A DNA stretch of 64,000 nt from positions 2,294,001 through 2,358,000 of the forward strand of contig NZ_CP034447.1 of assembly GCF_003952485.1 (NCBI RefSeq). The letters are read 5' to 3'. The notes under the pieces were generated by a model. That model had not been told where the DNA came from. It was given only the letters and a program-made list of their open reading frames with translations, and ran no database searches. The stretch's first letter is position 1. Every line of letters starts with the position of its first letter. The DNA comes from Mesorhizobium sp. M1E.F.Ca.ET.045.02.1.1 (GTDB lineage Bacteria; Pseudomonadota; Alphaproteobacteria; Rhizobiales; Rhizobiaceae). This document shows positions 27,950-36,343 of the stretch, piece by piece. The translations under genes were made by a program, and so were the position numbers.

Positions 27950-28516
27950 CTACTCGGCGCGCCGCACGTAAGTGATCTCGTTGGTGTCGACGATGATGCG
28001 CTCGCCGGCCGAGATGAAGGGCGGCACCAGCACGCGGACGCCGTTTTCCAGCACCGCCGGCTTGTAGGAGGAGGCCGCCGTCTGACCCTTCACCACCGGA
28101 TCGGCCTCGGTGATGGTCAGCGTCACCTGATCGGGCAGCGAAATGCCGATCGGCCGTTCCTCATAGAGCTGCACCGTCACCATCATGCCGTCCTGAAGGA
28201 AAGCGGCGCGTTCGTCGACAAAATCCTTCGGCAGTTCGAGCTGCTCGTAGCTTTCGGTATCCATGAACACCAGCGCGTCGCCCTGCTCGTAGAGGAAGGA
28301 GAAGTCCTTCAGATCGAGCCGGATCTGCTCGACGGTCTCGGCCGAGCGGAAGCGCTCGTTGAGCTTGGTGCCGTTGATCAGGTTCTTCAGCTCGACCTGG
28401 TTGTAGGCGCCGCCCTTGCCGGGCTTGACGGTGTTGGTCTTGACGGCCACCCACAGGCCGCCATCGTGCTCGATGACATAGCCGGGACGGATTTCGCTGC
28501 CACTGATCTTGGCCAT
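27950..28516 (-). CDS. efp: Elongation factor P
   Basis: The product has 188 residues from ATG 28516 ([20 protein letters not shown]); a frame to 28597 adds 27 residues that do not fit. EF-P rescues ribosomes stalled at proline runs. The tip loop reads KPGKGGAY, with Lys34 at the site that is beta-lysylated in enterobacteria, so an EpmA/EpmB type modification is possible. Several window genes encode proline-rich products (tolA, the 593-residue membrane protein), for which EF-P would matter. It forms a pair with suhB. Confidence 0.97.
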   Translation of the reverse strand: MAKISGSEIRPGYVIEHDGGLWVAVKTNTVKPGKGGAYNQVELKNLINGTKLNERFRSAETVEQIRLDLKDFSFLYEQGDALVFMDTESYEQLELPKDFVDERAAFLQDGMMVTVQLYEERPIGISLPDQVTLTITEADPVVKGQTAASSYKPAVLENGVRVLVPPFISAGERIIVDTNEITYVRRAE

Positions 28517-28641
28517 GATGAACTGATCCGGAATGAGATTTTTCCGCGCAGATCGCGCTTTGGCGCCTCCAAGACCACAAATTGTCCGGAGAGGCAAGGG
28601 AGGGTGGCGGTCACGGAGTCGGCCGCCGCGGCGAGGCGCCC

Positions 28642-29757
28642 TCAGGGCAGCCGGTTCGCCTTCTGCAACGCCTGCTTGGTCTGGCCGTCGTCGAGGCCTT
28701 GCAGGAAATCGTCCATCTCAGGATCGATCAGCCCGGCGCGGCGGGCGACGATGTACCAGGCGCCGGCCAGGATCAGGTCCGGGTCGGTGCCGATGCCGCC
28801 CATATAGAGCTTGGCGAGGCGGTTCTGGGCGGCGACATTGCCGCCTTCGGCCGCGCGCCTCATCCAGGCAAAGCCCGACTTCAGGTCGCGCCCGCCGCCG
28901 CGCCCCTCGATCATCCAGGCGGCGAGATCAAGTTGCGCGGTGTCGTAGTTCTGCCGGGCCGCCTGCGCCAGAAGCACGCGTGCCTTGGCGTCGTCGCGCG
29001 GTTTGCCGCCGGCGCCGTTGGCGTAGATTTGCGCCATCGCGTATTCGGCGTCGGCAAGGCCGGTGTCGGCGGCACGCTGGTAATACGCGGCGGCCTTGGC
29101 AATGCCGGCGACGCCTGGATCCTGCTGGACGAGCAATTGCGCGAAATTGAACTGCGCCAGGCGGTTGCCGGCCTCGGCGGCGGCCTGCATCAGCGCATAG
29201 GCTTCCTTGTCGTCCTTCTTCACATAGCGCCCGTCGAGCAGCATCAGCGCATACTGGAACTGCGCCTCCGGCACGCCCTGCTCGGCGGCAAGTCCATACC
29301 ATTTCGCGGCCTCGGCCGCGTTGAGCGGCACGCCCAATCCGCGCGACAGGATTTCGGCGACCAGCGTCTGGGCCGCGGGGTCGCCGTTCTTGGCCCGGAC
29401 CATGGCGAGGTTGTAGGCGGTCTTGTAGAGCCCGCGCTGGAAGGCGCCGTAGGCGGCGTCCGCCGGCTTGGCGCCGAAGCGGTCGGGATTGACGGTGTCG
29501 GCGGATGGCGGCGCGAGCGTCGCCGGCTGCGGCAGCGGTGTCTCGATCGGCTTGCCAATATGCGCCGCGCCAGGACTCGGGACGCTTGTGCTGGGCGCGC
29601 CAGTATTCGGGGCGCGAATATTGGGGGCGCTTGTATCCGGCGCGCTCGTGTCCGGCCTGGGCTGCGGCAGCGGCACGGTCTCCGCGCCCGCCGCCGCGGC
29701 CGTCTGGATCGTCAAGGCAGCGGCCAATGCCGCGAAGAAAAGCCGGGGGCAGCCCAC
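28642..29757 (-). CDS. Sel1-repeat (tetratricopeptide-like) secreted or periplasmic protein
   Basis: The product has 371 residues, starting with GTG one base after the TGA of the thiE-like gene. A signal peptide (to about residue 25, ending TAAAAGA) is followed by a Pro/Asn/Ala/Thr-rich linker with near-repeated [19 protein letters not shown] (about 38-56). Several Sel1 repeats follow (about 105-345; for example [21 protein letters not shown] and [25 protein letters not shown]). Such proteins scaffold protein-protein contacts, often in exopolysaccharide and envelope regulation in rhizobia. The partner is unknown. Confidence 0.85.
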   Translation of the reverse strand: MGCPRLFFAALAAALTIQTAAAAGAETVPLPQPRPDTSAPDTSAPNIRAPNTGAPSTSVPSPGAAHIGKPIETPLPQPATLAPPSADTVNPDRFGAKPADAAYGAFQRGLYKTAYNLAMVRAKNGDPAAQTLVAEILSRGLGVPLNAAEAAKWYGLAAEQGVPEAQFQYALMLLDGRYVKKDDKEAYALMQAAAEAGNRLAQFNFAQLLVQQDPGVAGIAKAAAYYQRAADTGLADAEYAMAQIYANGAGGKPRDDAKARVLLAQAARQNYDTAQLDLAAWMIEGRGGGRDLKSGFAWMRRAAEGGNVAAQNRLAKLYMGGIGTDPDLILAGAWYIVARRAGLIDPEMDDFLQGLDDGQTKQALQKANRLP

Positions 29758-29758
29758 G

Positions 29759-30393
29759 TCAGTCCTCGAAGCGCGGCGCGGTTTCGTCGAGCAGCGCGTT
29801 GGCGGCGGCGACCGCCGCGCGCGGATCGGTGCCGTCGGCGAAAACGGCGCTGGAGAGCGCCACGAACTCGGCCCCGGTGGCCGCTACCGTTTCCACCGAG
29901 GCGAGCTCGGAGCCGGCCATGACGATGCAGGGAATCTGGATCATCTGCGCCCACCACTCGCCGAGCGAGAGGTTGCGCGGATGCGGCTCCGGCTTGTTGT
30001 CGTAGCCGAAGCGGCCGAAGAACATATAGTCGGGCCGCTCCTCGCCGAGCTGCAGCGCGTCGTCGCGTGTCTTGGCGCCGCCGGCGCCGACCATCATCTT
30101 GTCCGCCAAGCGCTCGATCGTCTCGGCGAGTTCCCGGCGGTTTGCCTCGACATGGATGCCGTCGGCGGGCGATGCGGCGCGCCGGCGATGATGACGGCGA
30201 TGCCGGCACCTTGCGCGACCGGCACGATCTTCTCGGCGAAAGCCTGGAAGGCGGCATCGTCCATGCCGTTGTCAGGCAGGATCAGCGAAGCGACGTCGCC
30301 GCCCTCGAACGCCGCGCAGATGTGTTCGGCCGTCGCAAGCGGCGGCGCGATCAGCACGATGCGGCAGCGATTGGGCGGCGTTGCTTCATTCAT
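29759..30393 (-). pseudogene. thiE: Thiamine-phosphate synthase-like gene broken by a frameshift
   Basis: Two frames on the minus strand make one ThiE-like TIM barrel. The first (30393 downward) reads MNEATPPNRCRIVLIAPPL to GAGIAVIIAGAP and then degenerates. The second continues with ADGIHVEANRRELAETIERL and MMVGAGGAKTRDDAL, FFGRFGYDNKPEPHPRN, and ends at 29759. The junction lies near 30155-30185, where the usual loop of about nine residues between IIAG and ADGIHVE is shortened and the frame changes. This is either a true small deletion or a sequence error. The last base of its TGA is one base from the GTG of the Sel1 gene. Confidence 0.8.
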
Positions 30394-30522
30394 TGGTCTT
30401 CGATCCCGGTTTTCGCCTATGCCGGGCGAAGATGGTTGCATTGCGGCATAGAACAAAGCGTTCGGCTTGAACAGGCGGGCGAAGCAGGATCATTGGGGGC
30501 GCTCCTGGTATAGACGGGGGGA

Positions 30523-31632
30523 TCACCCGTCCGATAGGCCGAAGACGGCGCACGATCTGGCGATTCCGCGCAATTGGTGTTCGCCCAGCGGGACCAGGGG
30601 CGTTGATATTTCCGCCGCGACAGCGCCGGAGATCAGCACAGTCCGTCCAAGCGGCCGGCACAGGCCTTCGAGCCTGCTGACGAGATTCACGGCCGGGCCG
30701 ATCGCGGTGAAATCGAGCCGGTCGGCTGTGCCGACATTGCCCCACACCATGTCGCCCAGATGCAGCGCCATGCCGAACTGCAGCTCGGGCATGCCCTGTC
30801 TGGTACGAACCTGATTGAGCTGCGCCATTCCCGCCCGCGCCGCTCCGATCGCGCGCAACGCGGCCTCGCAAGCCTCGGAAGCCGAGCGCTCGCCGACAGG
30901 AAAGATCGCCAGCACCCCGTCGCCGATGAATTTCAGCACCTCGCCGCCAAAAGCGTGAACGGCGCCGGCGATGCGATCGAAGCTAGCGTTGAGCGCTGCC
31001 ACGACCTGTTCGGCTTCCGTCTTCTCCGACAGGGCGGTAAAGTCGCGCAAATCGCTGTAGAGCAGGACGGCGCGGATCGTCTCACCAACCTCGCGCCGAG
31101 AACGGCCGGCCAACACCTGCGCCGCGCTGCGCTGCCCGAGATAGGCCTGAAGCAGGGCCGACAGTGCCGACTTGGCGGCGAGAGCGGCAAGTGGCGCGGC
31201 GGCGAAGCGCGCCACCTGGTCCAGTGTGTTCGATTCGTGCTCCGCGAGAGGACGGGTTGCGACCCAATTCAGTTTTGGATTCTCGGATTGCGCATCCTCA
31301 CGTTCGGGCCCAACCGTGTAATCGTGCACAACACCGGTTCCCAGTCCCGCCAGCCATTCGCGTCCGAGATCGCCCTCCCCGGCACCAGGCATCGCGCCGG
31401 CGCCAAAACCCAGCGCCTCCATGACGACGCCTGTCTCGGCACGCCACAGCCAGGCGCGGCGCGTTATGATCGGATGCGGCGCGGCGAGCGTCAGGGCCCC
31501 ACCGGCGAGCGGCAGCCCATCGTCAACCAGCCGCGCGCCGAGCGTAGCCAGAAAATCATCCGGTTGGACGGCGCCGCCGGCGCTGTCGACCAGCCAGGCG
31601 AGAGTTGAAGAAAGCCGCATCGACACGATCAT
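30523..31632 (-). CDS. Class III adenylate/guanylate cyclase
   Basis: The product has 369 residues from ATG 31632; ATG 31620 is also possible, and the open frame to 31869 would read over a gene fragment. The N-terminal 170 residues are a non-membrane domain with RLVDDGLPLAGGALTLAAPHP, common in rhizobial soluble cyclases. The catalytic domain (about 185-360) has the two metal aspartates in LLYSDLRDFTAL and KFIGDGVLAIFP, and GMALHLGDMVWGNVGTADRLDFTAIGPAVNLVSRLE. Rhizobia carry many such enzymes. The regulatory input is unknown. Confidence 0.9.
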   Translation of the reverse strand: MIVSMRLSSTLAWLVDSAGGAVQPDDFLATLGARLVDDGLPLAGGALTLAAPHPIITRRAWLWRAETGVVMEALGFGAGAMPGAGEGDLGREWLAGLGTGVVHDYTVGPEREDAQSENPKLNWVATRPLAEHESNTLDQVARFAAAPLAALAAKSALSALLQAYLGQRSAAQVLAGRSRREVGETIRAVLLYSDLRDFTALSEKTEAEQVVAALNASFDRIAGAVHAFGGEVLKFIGDGVLAIFPVGERSASEACEAALRAIGAARAGMAQLNQVRTRQGMPELQFGMALHLGDMVWGNVGTADRLDFTAIGPAVNLVSRLEGLCRPLGRTVLISGAVAAEISTPLVPLGEHQLRGIARSCAVFGLSDG

Positions 31633-31783
31633 GCGTCGGTGTTCCGTCGCTGTCACCAGCGCGAATCGACCCAAGGAGATTTTTGTTGAACGAAAGGGCG
31701 ATTTAGCTTCGAATCGAAAACGCTGGTCCGGCACCGCCTGTCGGGCGAGCCAAGTTGCCGCGCGCGCACCCGGGAGATTTTCG

Positions 31784-31954
31784 ATGGCTGAACCCTTGAT
31801 CGTTCGTCGCGAGGTGCAGATCGCGGCGCCGCCGGCGACGGTCTTCGCCTTCCTGACAGATCCCGACAAGATCGTGCGCTGGATGGGAACGGAGGCAACG
31901 GCAGAACCGCTAAAGCGCGTCGCGCTGAAAACGGATTCAGGCGACGCGCTTTAA
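31784..31954 (+). pseudogene. SRPBCC-family gene, N-terminal fragment cut off by a palindromic repeat
   Basis: ATG 31784 follows GGGAGATTTT, a good ribosome binding site. The frame encodes PLIVRREVQIAAPPATVFAF and LTDPDKIVRWMGTEATAEP, a normal AHSA1/SRPBCC entry. At 31911 the sequence changes abruptly into the composite repeat of family E, whose bases encode only a short tail ending at 31954. The remaining two-thirds of the fold is absent; a GNAT gene on the other strand follows. It is a remnant, though a 56-residue peptide could still be made. Confidence 0.75.
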
Positions 31955-32011
31955 GTCCTTGTTTTGATGTCGTTGTCCCAGAACCGCGCACACTTCTGGG
32001 CGACATGCATT
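31911..32011. repeat. Composite palindromic repeat, family E, copy 2
   Basis: TAAAGCGCGTCGC / GCGACGCGCTTTA (31911-31923, 31941-31953) followed by GATGTCGTTGTCCCAGAACC and TTCTGGGCGACATGCAT. It matches copy 1 at 26161-26262. Its left end interrupts the SRPBCC fragment and its right end touches the stop codon of the GNAT gene. Confidence 0.9.
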
Positions 32012-32468
32012 AGAGTTCGAGCTTGTAGCCGATGTGGCTGGCCTTGAAGCCGAGCCGTTCGTAGAAGCGGTGCGCGTCGAGCCGGCTCTTGTTGGTGGTC
32101 AGCTGGACGACCCTGCAGCCGCGCTCGCGGCATTTTTCGATCGCCCATTCCAGCAGGCGCTGCCCTAATCTTTCGCCGCGCCGGTTCGCCGCGATGCGCA
32201 CCGCCTCGATCTGGCCGCGCCAGGCGCCCCGCGACGACAGCCCGGCGAGGAAGCTGATCTGCAGCGTGCCGATGACATCGGCGCCGTCCGTCATCACCGC
32301 CAGCAACTGGTTTGGGTCGCTGTCGACCGCAGCGAAGGCATCCAGATAGGCTTGCGCCAGCGGCTGCCTGGTGTCCTCGCGGGCGCGGCCAAGCGCGTCG
32401 TCGGCAAGCATCGCGACGATCGCCGAAAGATCGGCTTGCCGCGCGCGGCGGATCTGGATTTCGCTCAT
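32010..32468 (-). CDS. GNAT-family N-acetyltransferase
   Basis: The product has 152 residues from ATG 32468 (an AGG precedes it by about ten bases); ATG 32480 gives four more residues. The acetyl-CoA motif is seen in EAVRIAANRRGERLGQRLLEWA (about 88-109), and RGCRVVQLTTNKSRLDAHRFYERLGF shows the C-terminal GNAT strands. Substrate unknown. Its stop codon abuts the composite repeat. Confidence 0.9.
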   Translation of the reverse strand: MSEIQIRRARQADLSAIVAMLADDALGRAREDTRQPLAQAYLDAFAAVDSDPNQLLAVMTDGADVIGTLQISFLAGLSSRGAWRGQIEAVRIAANRRGERLGQRLLEWAIEKCRERGCRVVQLTTNKSRLDAHRFYERLGFKASHIGYKLEL

Positions 32469-32664
32469 CGTCAACCTCATGCTGGACCGGCGTTCTTATG
32501 CATGGCCCCGGTGCTTGCCGCAAACCGGAAAGGCCAGGTTACGGACAGTTGATCGCGCCGGCCGGCTGACGGGGCGCGTCGGCTATCGCGGTGTCCGGCT
32601 TTGTGGTCTATTGGAAATCTCCCGCTTTCCTCCAGCCGCCCCACTTCCCAGCCGTTTCCAGATA

Positions 32665-33435
32665 ATGTCAGGCCTGCTCAGCGATCCCTGGTTCTATGCC
32701 GCCGCCATTCCGGCGGTCATCCTCGTCGGCCTGTCGAAGGGCGGCTTCGGCGGCGCCGTCGGCTTTGTCGGCGTACCGCTGATGGCGCTGACCATTCCGC
32801 CGGTGCAGGCCGCCGCCATCCTGTTGCCGATTCTCTGCCTGATGGACATCGTCTCGGTTTGGACGTGGTGGGGCATCTACGACCGCAAGATGCTGGTCGA
32901 CATGATGCCGGGCGCCGTCATCGGCATCGGCCTCGGCTGGCTGACGGCGGCCCTGGTGACCGAGGAGATGGTGCGGCTGATCGTCGGCGCCGTCGCGCTG
33001 ATCTTCGTGCTGCGCTGGATCTATCTGCAGTTCCGCCATGGCGCCGATCACGCGGTGCAGCCGAACCGGATCGCGGCGGCTTTCTGGGGCACGGTTGCCG
33101 GTTTCACCAGCTTCGTCGCCCATGTCGGCGGCCCGCCTTTCCAGGTCTATGCGCTGCCCATCCGGCTCGACCCGAAGGTGCTGTCGGGGACGGCCGCGAT
33201 CTTCTTCGCCGCCACCAATGCGCTGAAGCTCATCCCCTATTTCGCGCTCGGCCAGTTCGACACCACCAACCTGATAGCTTCCGGTGCGCTCATGCCGCTG
33301 GCGCCGCTCGCCACCGTGGCAGGCGCCTGGCTGGTGCGTCGCATGCGGCCGGAGGTGTTTTATCCATTCACCTACGCCACTGTCGCGGTGGTGGCGGTCA
33401 AGCTGCTCTGGGACGGTATCGCGGGCCTGATGTGA
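32665..33435 (+). CDS. TauE/SafE-family sulfite exporter-like permease
   Basis: The product has 256 residues from ATG 32665; the open frame to 32371 overlaps the divergent GNAT gene and its control region. About eight hydrophobic segments occur, with GLSKGGFGGAVGFVGVPLMAL in the first repeat and AGFTSFVAHVGGPPFQVYALP in the second, which are the two family signatures. It probably exports a sulfur-containing or organic anion. Confidence 0.9.
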   Translation: MSGLLSDPWFYAAAIPAVILVGLSKGGFGGAVGFVGVPLMALTIPPVQAAAILLPILCLMDIVSVWTWWGIYDRKMLVDMMPGAVIGIGLGWLTAALVTEEMVRLIVGAVALIFVLRWIYLQFRHGADHAVQPNRIAAAFWGTVAGFTSFVAHVGGPPFQVYALPIRLDPKVLSGTAAIFFAATNALKLIPYFALGQFDTTNLIASGALMPLAPLATVAGAWLVRRMRPEVFYPFTYATVAVVAVKLLWDGIAGLM

Positions 33436-33469
33436 GGGCGGCTGCCAGGCCGCCCACACCAACAAATGC

Positions 33470-34021
33470 TCAGACGGCGCTCGGCACCATCTGGCGGCTG
33501 CCGCCAAGGGCGAGCGCCGCGCCGGCCGCCACCACCAGCGCCATGCCGGCGAGGATGCCGATATCGTGCAGGGTGGGCTTCAGCACCATGTCGGCGAGGA
33601 TCACCAGCATCACCGCGTAGTCGAGGCGCGCCCAGCTCATCATGCGCTGGCCGATGGCAAGAACGGCGGGCGTGATCCGTTCCTTGGCGACCATGGCGCC
33701 CATTCGCTCGCCGGTCGGCTTGAAGACGAGCATGCCGATCGAAAACGTCGTGGCGTAGCCGACAAGGCCGATGACGATCCACAGCTCGGCAAAGCCGACC
33801 CAGAAGGCACACATGACGATGCCGAAGATCAGGGTGAGCATCGACATCGGCGCGAAGAAGCGGCCGCCGAGCTCGCCGCTGGCGCGCATCGCCTGCAGCT
33901 TGTCCTCGATGTTGCCGGCGCGCTCGGCAAGCGCGCCGAGCAGGAACAGCACGAAACCGCCGCCGACCCACAGAACGGCCGAGACGACGTGAAGGAATTT
34001 GACGATCGAGTACCAGTCCAT
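33470..34021 (-). CDS. DUF2269-family integral membrane protein
   Basis: The product has 183 residues from ATG 34021 (AGGAG upstream); a frame to 34240 adds 73 implausible residues. Four to five hydrophobic segments are visible; MDWYSIVKFLHVVSAVLWVGGG is the DUF2269 N-terminal signature with the conserved histidine. It converges on the TauE gene with 34 bp between. Function unknown. Confidence 0.87.
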   Translation of the reverse strand: MDWYSIVKFLHVVSAVLWVGGGFVLFLLGALAERAGNIEDKLQAMRASGELGGRFFAPMSMLTLIFGIVMCAFWVGFAELWIVIGLVGYATTFSIGMLVFKPTGERMGAMVAKERITPAVLAIGQRMMSWARLDYAVMLVILADMVLKPTLHDIGILAGMALVVAAGAALALGGSRQMVPSAV

Positions 34022-34255
34022 GGTGCGCTCCTGGATGTCTTTCTTGATTTGCGGCGGCGCGGATTTGCGCCAGCCATTGAGAGGAGCGGCGTTTTGCGCG
34101 GCACGTGTTTCGGAACGATGTCGCCGCGGCGGCCGGCATGTTTCTGCGCCGCGATCGGCATCCGAAAATCCGGTTCTCCGCGAGCCGGGAAGGCGAAACC
34201 GGTCTGTCCCGTTCCGGCACAGGAAAGTCCGTTCGGTCAAAAATTCCGCCCGGCG
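34022..34255. other. Long intergenic region before the sRNA locus, no gene seen
   Basis: This is the left part of a 538-bp gap between the DUF2269 gene (minus) and rcdA (plus). It should contain the DUF2269 promoter. I see no conserved frame, RNA or repeat here. The rest of the gap holds the CtrA-type box, the candidate small RNA and the rcdA promoter. Confidence 0.6.
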
Positions 34256-34270
34256 TTAAGGCTTCATTAA
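34256..34270. promoter_or_regulatory. CtrA-type box in front of the candidate small RNA
   Basis: TTAA-GGCTTCA-TTAA, an exact TTAA-N7-TTAA. It lies 14 bp upstream of TACTAT (34285-34290), a good -10, so it overlaps the expected -35. This is where CtrA binds at promoters it activates. Motif and spacing are seen; CtrA binding is inferred. Confidence 0.6.
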
Positions 34271-34296
34271 GCTTTACGGGCGTTTACTATGCGCAT

Positions 34297-34395
34297 CCAG
34301 TTTTTCTGGATTCTTACCGAGTGGTTGGAGCCACTTTGTTTGACGCCTCCCTGTTAAACTCCTGAGAGCCGCCTTATCCGCGGCTCTTTTTTTTG
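34297..34395 (+). ncRNA. Candidate small RNA (possibly MmgR/ar8-like) upstream of rcdA
   Basis: A self-contained transcription unit without a reading frame. After TACTAT at 34285-34290 come hairpin ATCCAG-TTTTT-CTGGAT (34295-34311), hairpin GTGG-TTGGAG-CCAC (about 34321-34334), an unpaired stretch TTTGTTTGACGCCTCCCTGTTAAACTCC split over 34337-34362 that contains the anti-Shine-Dalgarno core CCTCCC, and a strong terminator. The layout resembles the rhizobial MmgR (alpha-r8) small RNA, which I recall but could not compare. The 5' end is estimated from the -10. Confidence 0.65.
34365..34394 (+). terminator. Strong Rho-independent terminator of the candidate small RNA
   Basis: AGAGCCGC (34365-34372), loop CTTATCC, GCGGCTCT (34380-34387), then an eight-T run. 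No protein gene ends upstream on this strand, so it must belong to a non-coding transcript. Confidence 0.92.
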
Positions 34396-34428
34396 TCCGC
34401 CGCCGGCCGGGGAGAGCGCGGCCCGGCG

Positions 34429-34443
34429 TTAACCGTTTGTTAA
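34429..34443. promoter_or_regulatory. CtrA-type box upstream of rcdA
   Basis: TTAA-CCGTTTG-TTAA, an exact TTAA-N7-TTAA match, followed by AC. It lies 117 bp before the rcdA start. RcdA is an adaptor that helps ClpXP degrade CtrA, and Caulobacter rcdA is reported to be under CtrA control, so the site makes biological sense. A 13-bp palindrome with a central GAATC (34524-34536), a potential CcrM methylation site, is also in the leader. Confidence 0.65.
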
Positions 34444-34559
34444 ACATGCGCTTGCCTTCATGGGCGTCGAAGCGCATTTTCAAGCCTCAGTCATTTAAGG
34501 GTGCAGGACGTATCGGCAAGGATAGCCGAATCGGCTTGCGGCAGTGCAGGGGCGTATCA

Positions 34560-35090
34560 ATGACCGAGCCTTCGACGGGCAGCGCGAAAACCATAAAGCT
34601 CGCGGAACGCAGGGTTTTCTCCCAATCCTTCAAGCCGCTCTACCAGGAGGGCATGGGCCTGGTCGAACAGGCGGCCGAATATCTCGACGGCAAGGGCAGG
34701 CTCGAAGCCAAGAAGCTGTCGCGCACGGCGGCGACGCTCTATGCGGCCGAATCGATGCGGCTGACCACCAGGCTGATGCAGGTCGCGTCGTGGCTGCTGC
34801 TGCAGCGGGCGGCGAATTCCGGCGAAATGACCCGAGACCAGGTCGCTTCTGAAAAATCCAAGGTGCGGCTCGACACCGCTTCCGCGCATGACGAGGTGCT
34901 GGGCTGGAACGAATTGCCGAAGGAATTTCTGGACCTTGTGAGCCGGTCGCTGCGCCTGCAGGCGCTGGTGCGTCGCATGGACGAAGAGATCTATGGCGGT
35001 GCCAAGAACGAGACGCCCAGCTCCGCCCGCCGCGCCAATCCGGTTTCCGACCAGATATCGCTGCTCAACACGGCGTTCGCACGCGGCTAG
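34560..35090 (+). CDS. rcdA: RcdA-like DUF1465 protein (regulator of CtrA degradation)
   Basis: The product has 176 residues from ATG 34560 (CAGGGG upstream); the open frame to 34437 would begin inside the CtrA-type box region. ERRVFSQSFKPLYQEGMGLVEQAAEYLD and RTAATLYAAESMRLTTRLMQVASWLLLQRA are the helical DUF1465 core. In Caulobacter RcdA bridges CpdR-primed ClpXP and PopA to deliver CtrA for proteolysis at the G1-S transition. A disordered C-terminus (about 150-176) is also typical. The gene is read toward ruvC with a 72-bp gap. Confidence 0.88.
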   Translation: MTEPSTGSAKTIKLAERRVFSQSFKPLYQEGMGLVEQAAEYLDGKGRLEAKKLSRTAATLYAAESMRLTTRLMQVASWLLLQRAANSGEMTRDQVASEKSKVRLDTASAHDEVLGWNELPKEFLDLVSRSLRLQALVRRMDEEIYGGAKNETPSSARRANPVSDQISLLNTAFARG

Positions 35091-35162
35091 CCCGACCGCT
35101 GCCTGTTTCTGCTTTGTTCACATTTTGCTGGCATCCCCAAGCGCGGCGGCTAGACTTGGCGC

Positions 35163-35672
35163 ATGGGGGAAGCGATTCGCATCATCGGCATCGATCCGGG
35201 ACTGAGGCGCACCGGCTGGGGCATCGTCGAGAGCCTCGGCAACTCGCTGCGCTTCGTCGCTTCCGGCACCGTGCGCTCCGACGACAAGGCGCCGCTCGCG
35301 GCAAGGCTCTGCCAGTTGCATGACGGGCTGGCGGAGGTGTTGCATCAGGCCATGCCGCACGAGGCGGCCATCGAACAGACTTTCGTCAACAAGGATGCGA
35401 CGGCGACGCTGAAGCTCGGCCAGGCGCGCGGCATCGCCATGCTGGTGCCGGCGCGCGCCGGGCTGGTGGTCGCCGAATATGCCCCCAATGCGGTCAAGAA
35501 AGCGGTCATCGGCGTCGGCCACGGCGAAAAGAAGCAGATCCACATGATGGTGAAGGTGCTGATGCCGAAGGCGGTCTTCGACACCGATGACGCTGCCGAT
35601 GCTTTGGCCATCGCCATCTGCCACGCGCATCACCGCCAGAGCGTCGCCTACCGGATGACGGCGCTGGCGTGA
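35163..35672 (+). CDS. ruvC: Crossover junction endodeoxyribonuclease RuvC
   Basis: The product has 169 residues. The RNase-H-like fold carries the catalytic acids: Asp in [15 protein letters not shown] (about residue 11), Glu in [25 protein letters not shown] (about 71) and the C-terminal [17 protein letters not shown] pair (about 140-146). It resolves Holliday junctions with RuvAB. It is the first gene of ruvC-ruvA-ruvB; ruvA starts 10 bp after its stop. Confidence 0.97.
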   Translation: MGEAIRIIGIDPGLRRTGWGIVESLGNSLRFVASGTVRSDDKAPLAARLCQLHDGLAEVLHQAMPHEAAIEQTFVNKDATATLKLGQARGIAMLVPARAGLVVAEYAPNAVKKAVIGVGHGEKKQIHMMVKVLMPKAVFDTDDAADALAIAICHAHHRQSVAYRMTALA

Positions 35673-35682
35673 GGGGAAAATC

Positions 35683-36303
35683 ATGATCGGCAAGCTGAAG
35701 GGCACGTTGGACGAGATCGATGAGGACTCCTGCCTGGTCGATGTGCACGGCGTCGGCTATGTCGCCTATTGCTCGGCGCGCACGCTGGCAGCGCTGCCAG
35801 GGCCCGGCGAGGCGGTGGTACTGTTCATCGAGACCTATGTTCGCGAGGACATGATCCGGCTCTACGGCTTCCAGAGCGCGCTCGAGCGCGAATGGTTCCG
35901 GCTGTTGATGAACAATGTGCAGGGCGTCGGCGCCAAGGTGGCGCTGGCGGTGCTGTCGACGCTGGCGCCGGCCGACCTCGCCAATGCCATTGCTTTGCGC
36001 GACATCGCCATGGTCTCCCGCGCGCCCGGCGTCGGCAAGAAGGTGGCCGAGCGCATCGTGACAGAGTTGAAGAACAAGGCGCCGGCCTATGCCGGCTCCG
36101 CCAACGGCACGATCGGCCTCAAGCAGGAGCTTGGCGAGGGCGTGGCAGCAGCGCCGATCACCGATGCGGTCTCGGCTCTGGTCAATCTCGGCTATTCGCG
36201 CGACATCGCGGCGAATGCGGTAGCGGCAGCGCTGAAGTCGGCCGGCGAAGGGGCGGATGCCTCGAAGCTGATCCGCTTCGGACTGAAGGAACTGGCGCGG
36301 TGA
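35683..36303 (+). CDS. ruvA: Holliday junction DNA helicase subunit RuvA
   Basis: The product has 206 residues. [26 protein letters not shown] is the OB-fold domain I; tandem helix-hairpin-helix motifs follow with [13 protein letters not shown] and [13 protein letters not shown]; a flexible linker leads to domain III (about 155-206), which contacts RuvB. GAGGGG precedes the ATG. RuvA tetramers bind the four-way junction and load RuvB. Confidence 0.97.
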   Translation: MIGKLKGTLDEIDEDSCLVDVHGVGYVAYCSARTLAALPGPGEAVVLFIETYVREDMIRLYGFQSALEREWFRLLMNNVQGVGAKVALAVLSTLAPADLANAIALRDIAMVSRAPGVGKKVAERIVTELKNKAPAYAGSANGTIGLKQELGEGVAAAPITDAVSALVNLGYSRDIAANAVAAALKSAGEGADASKLIRFGLKELAR

Positions 36304-36343
36304 GGCGCTTGTCCTGGCCCTTGGCGTATGCGAGGAACGCCGC

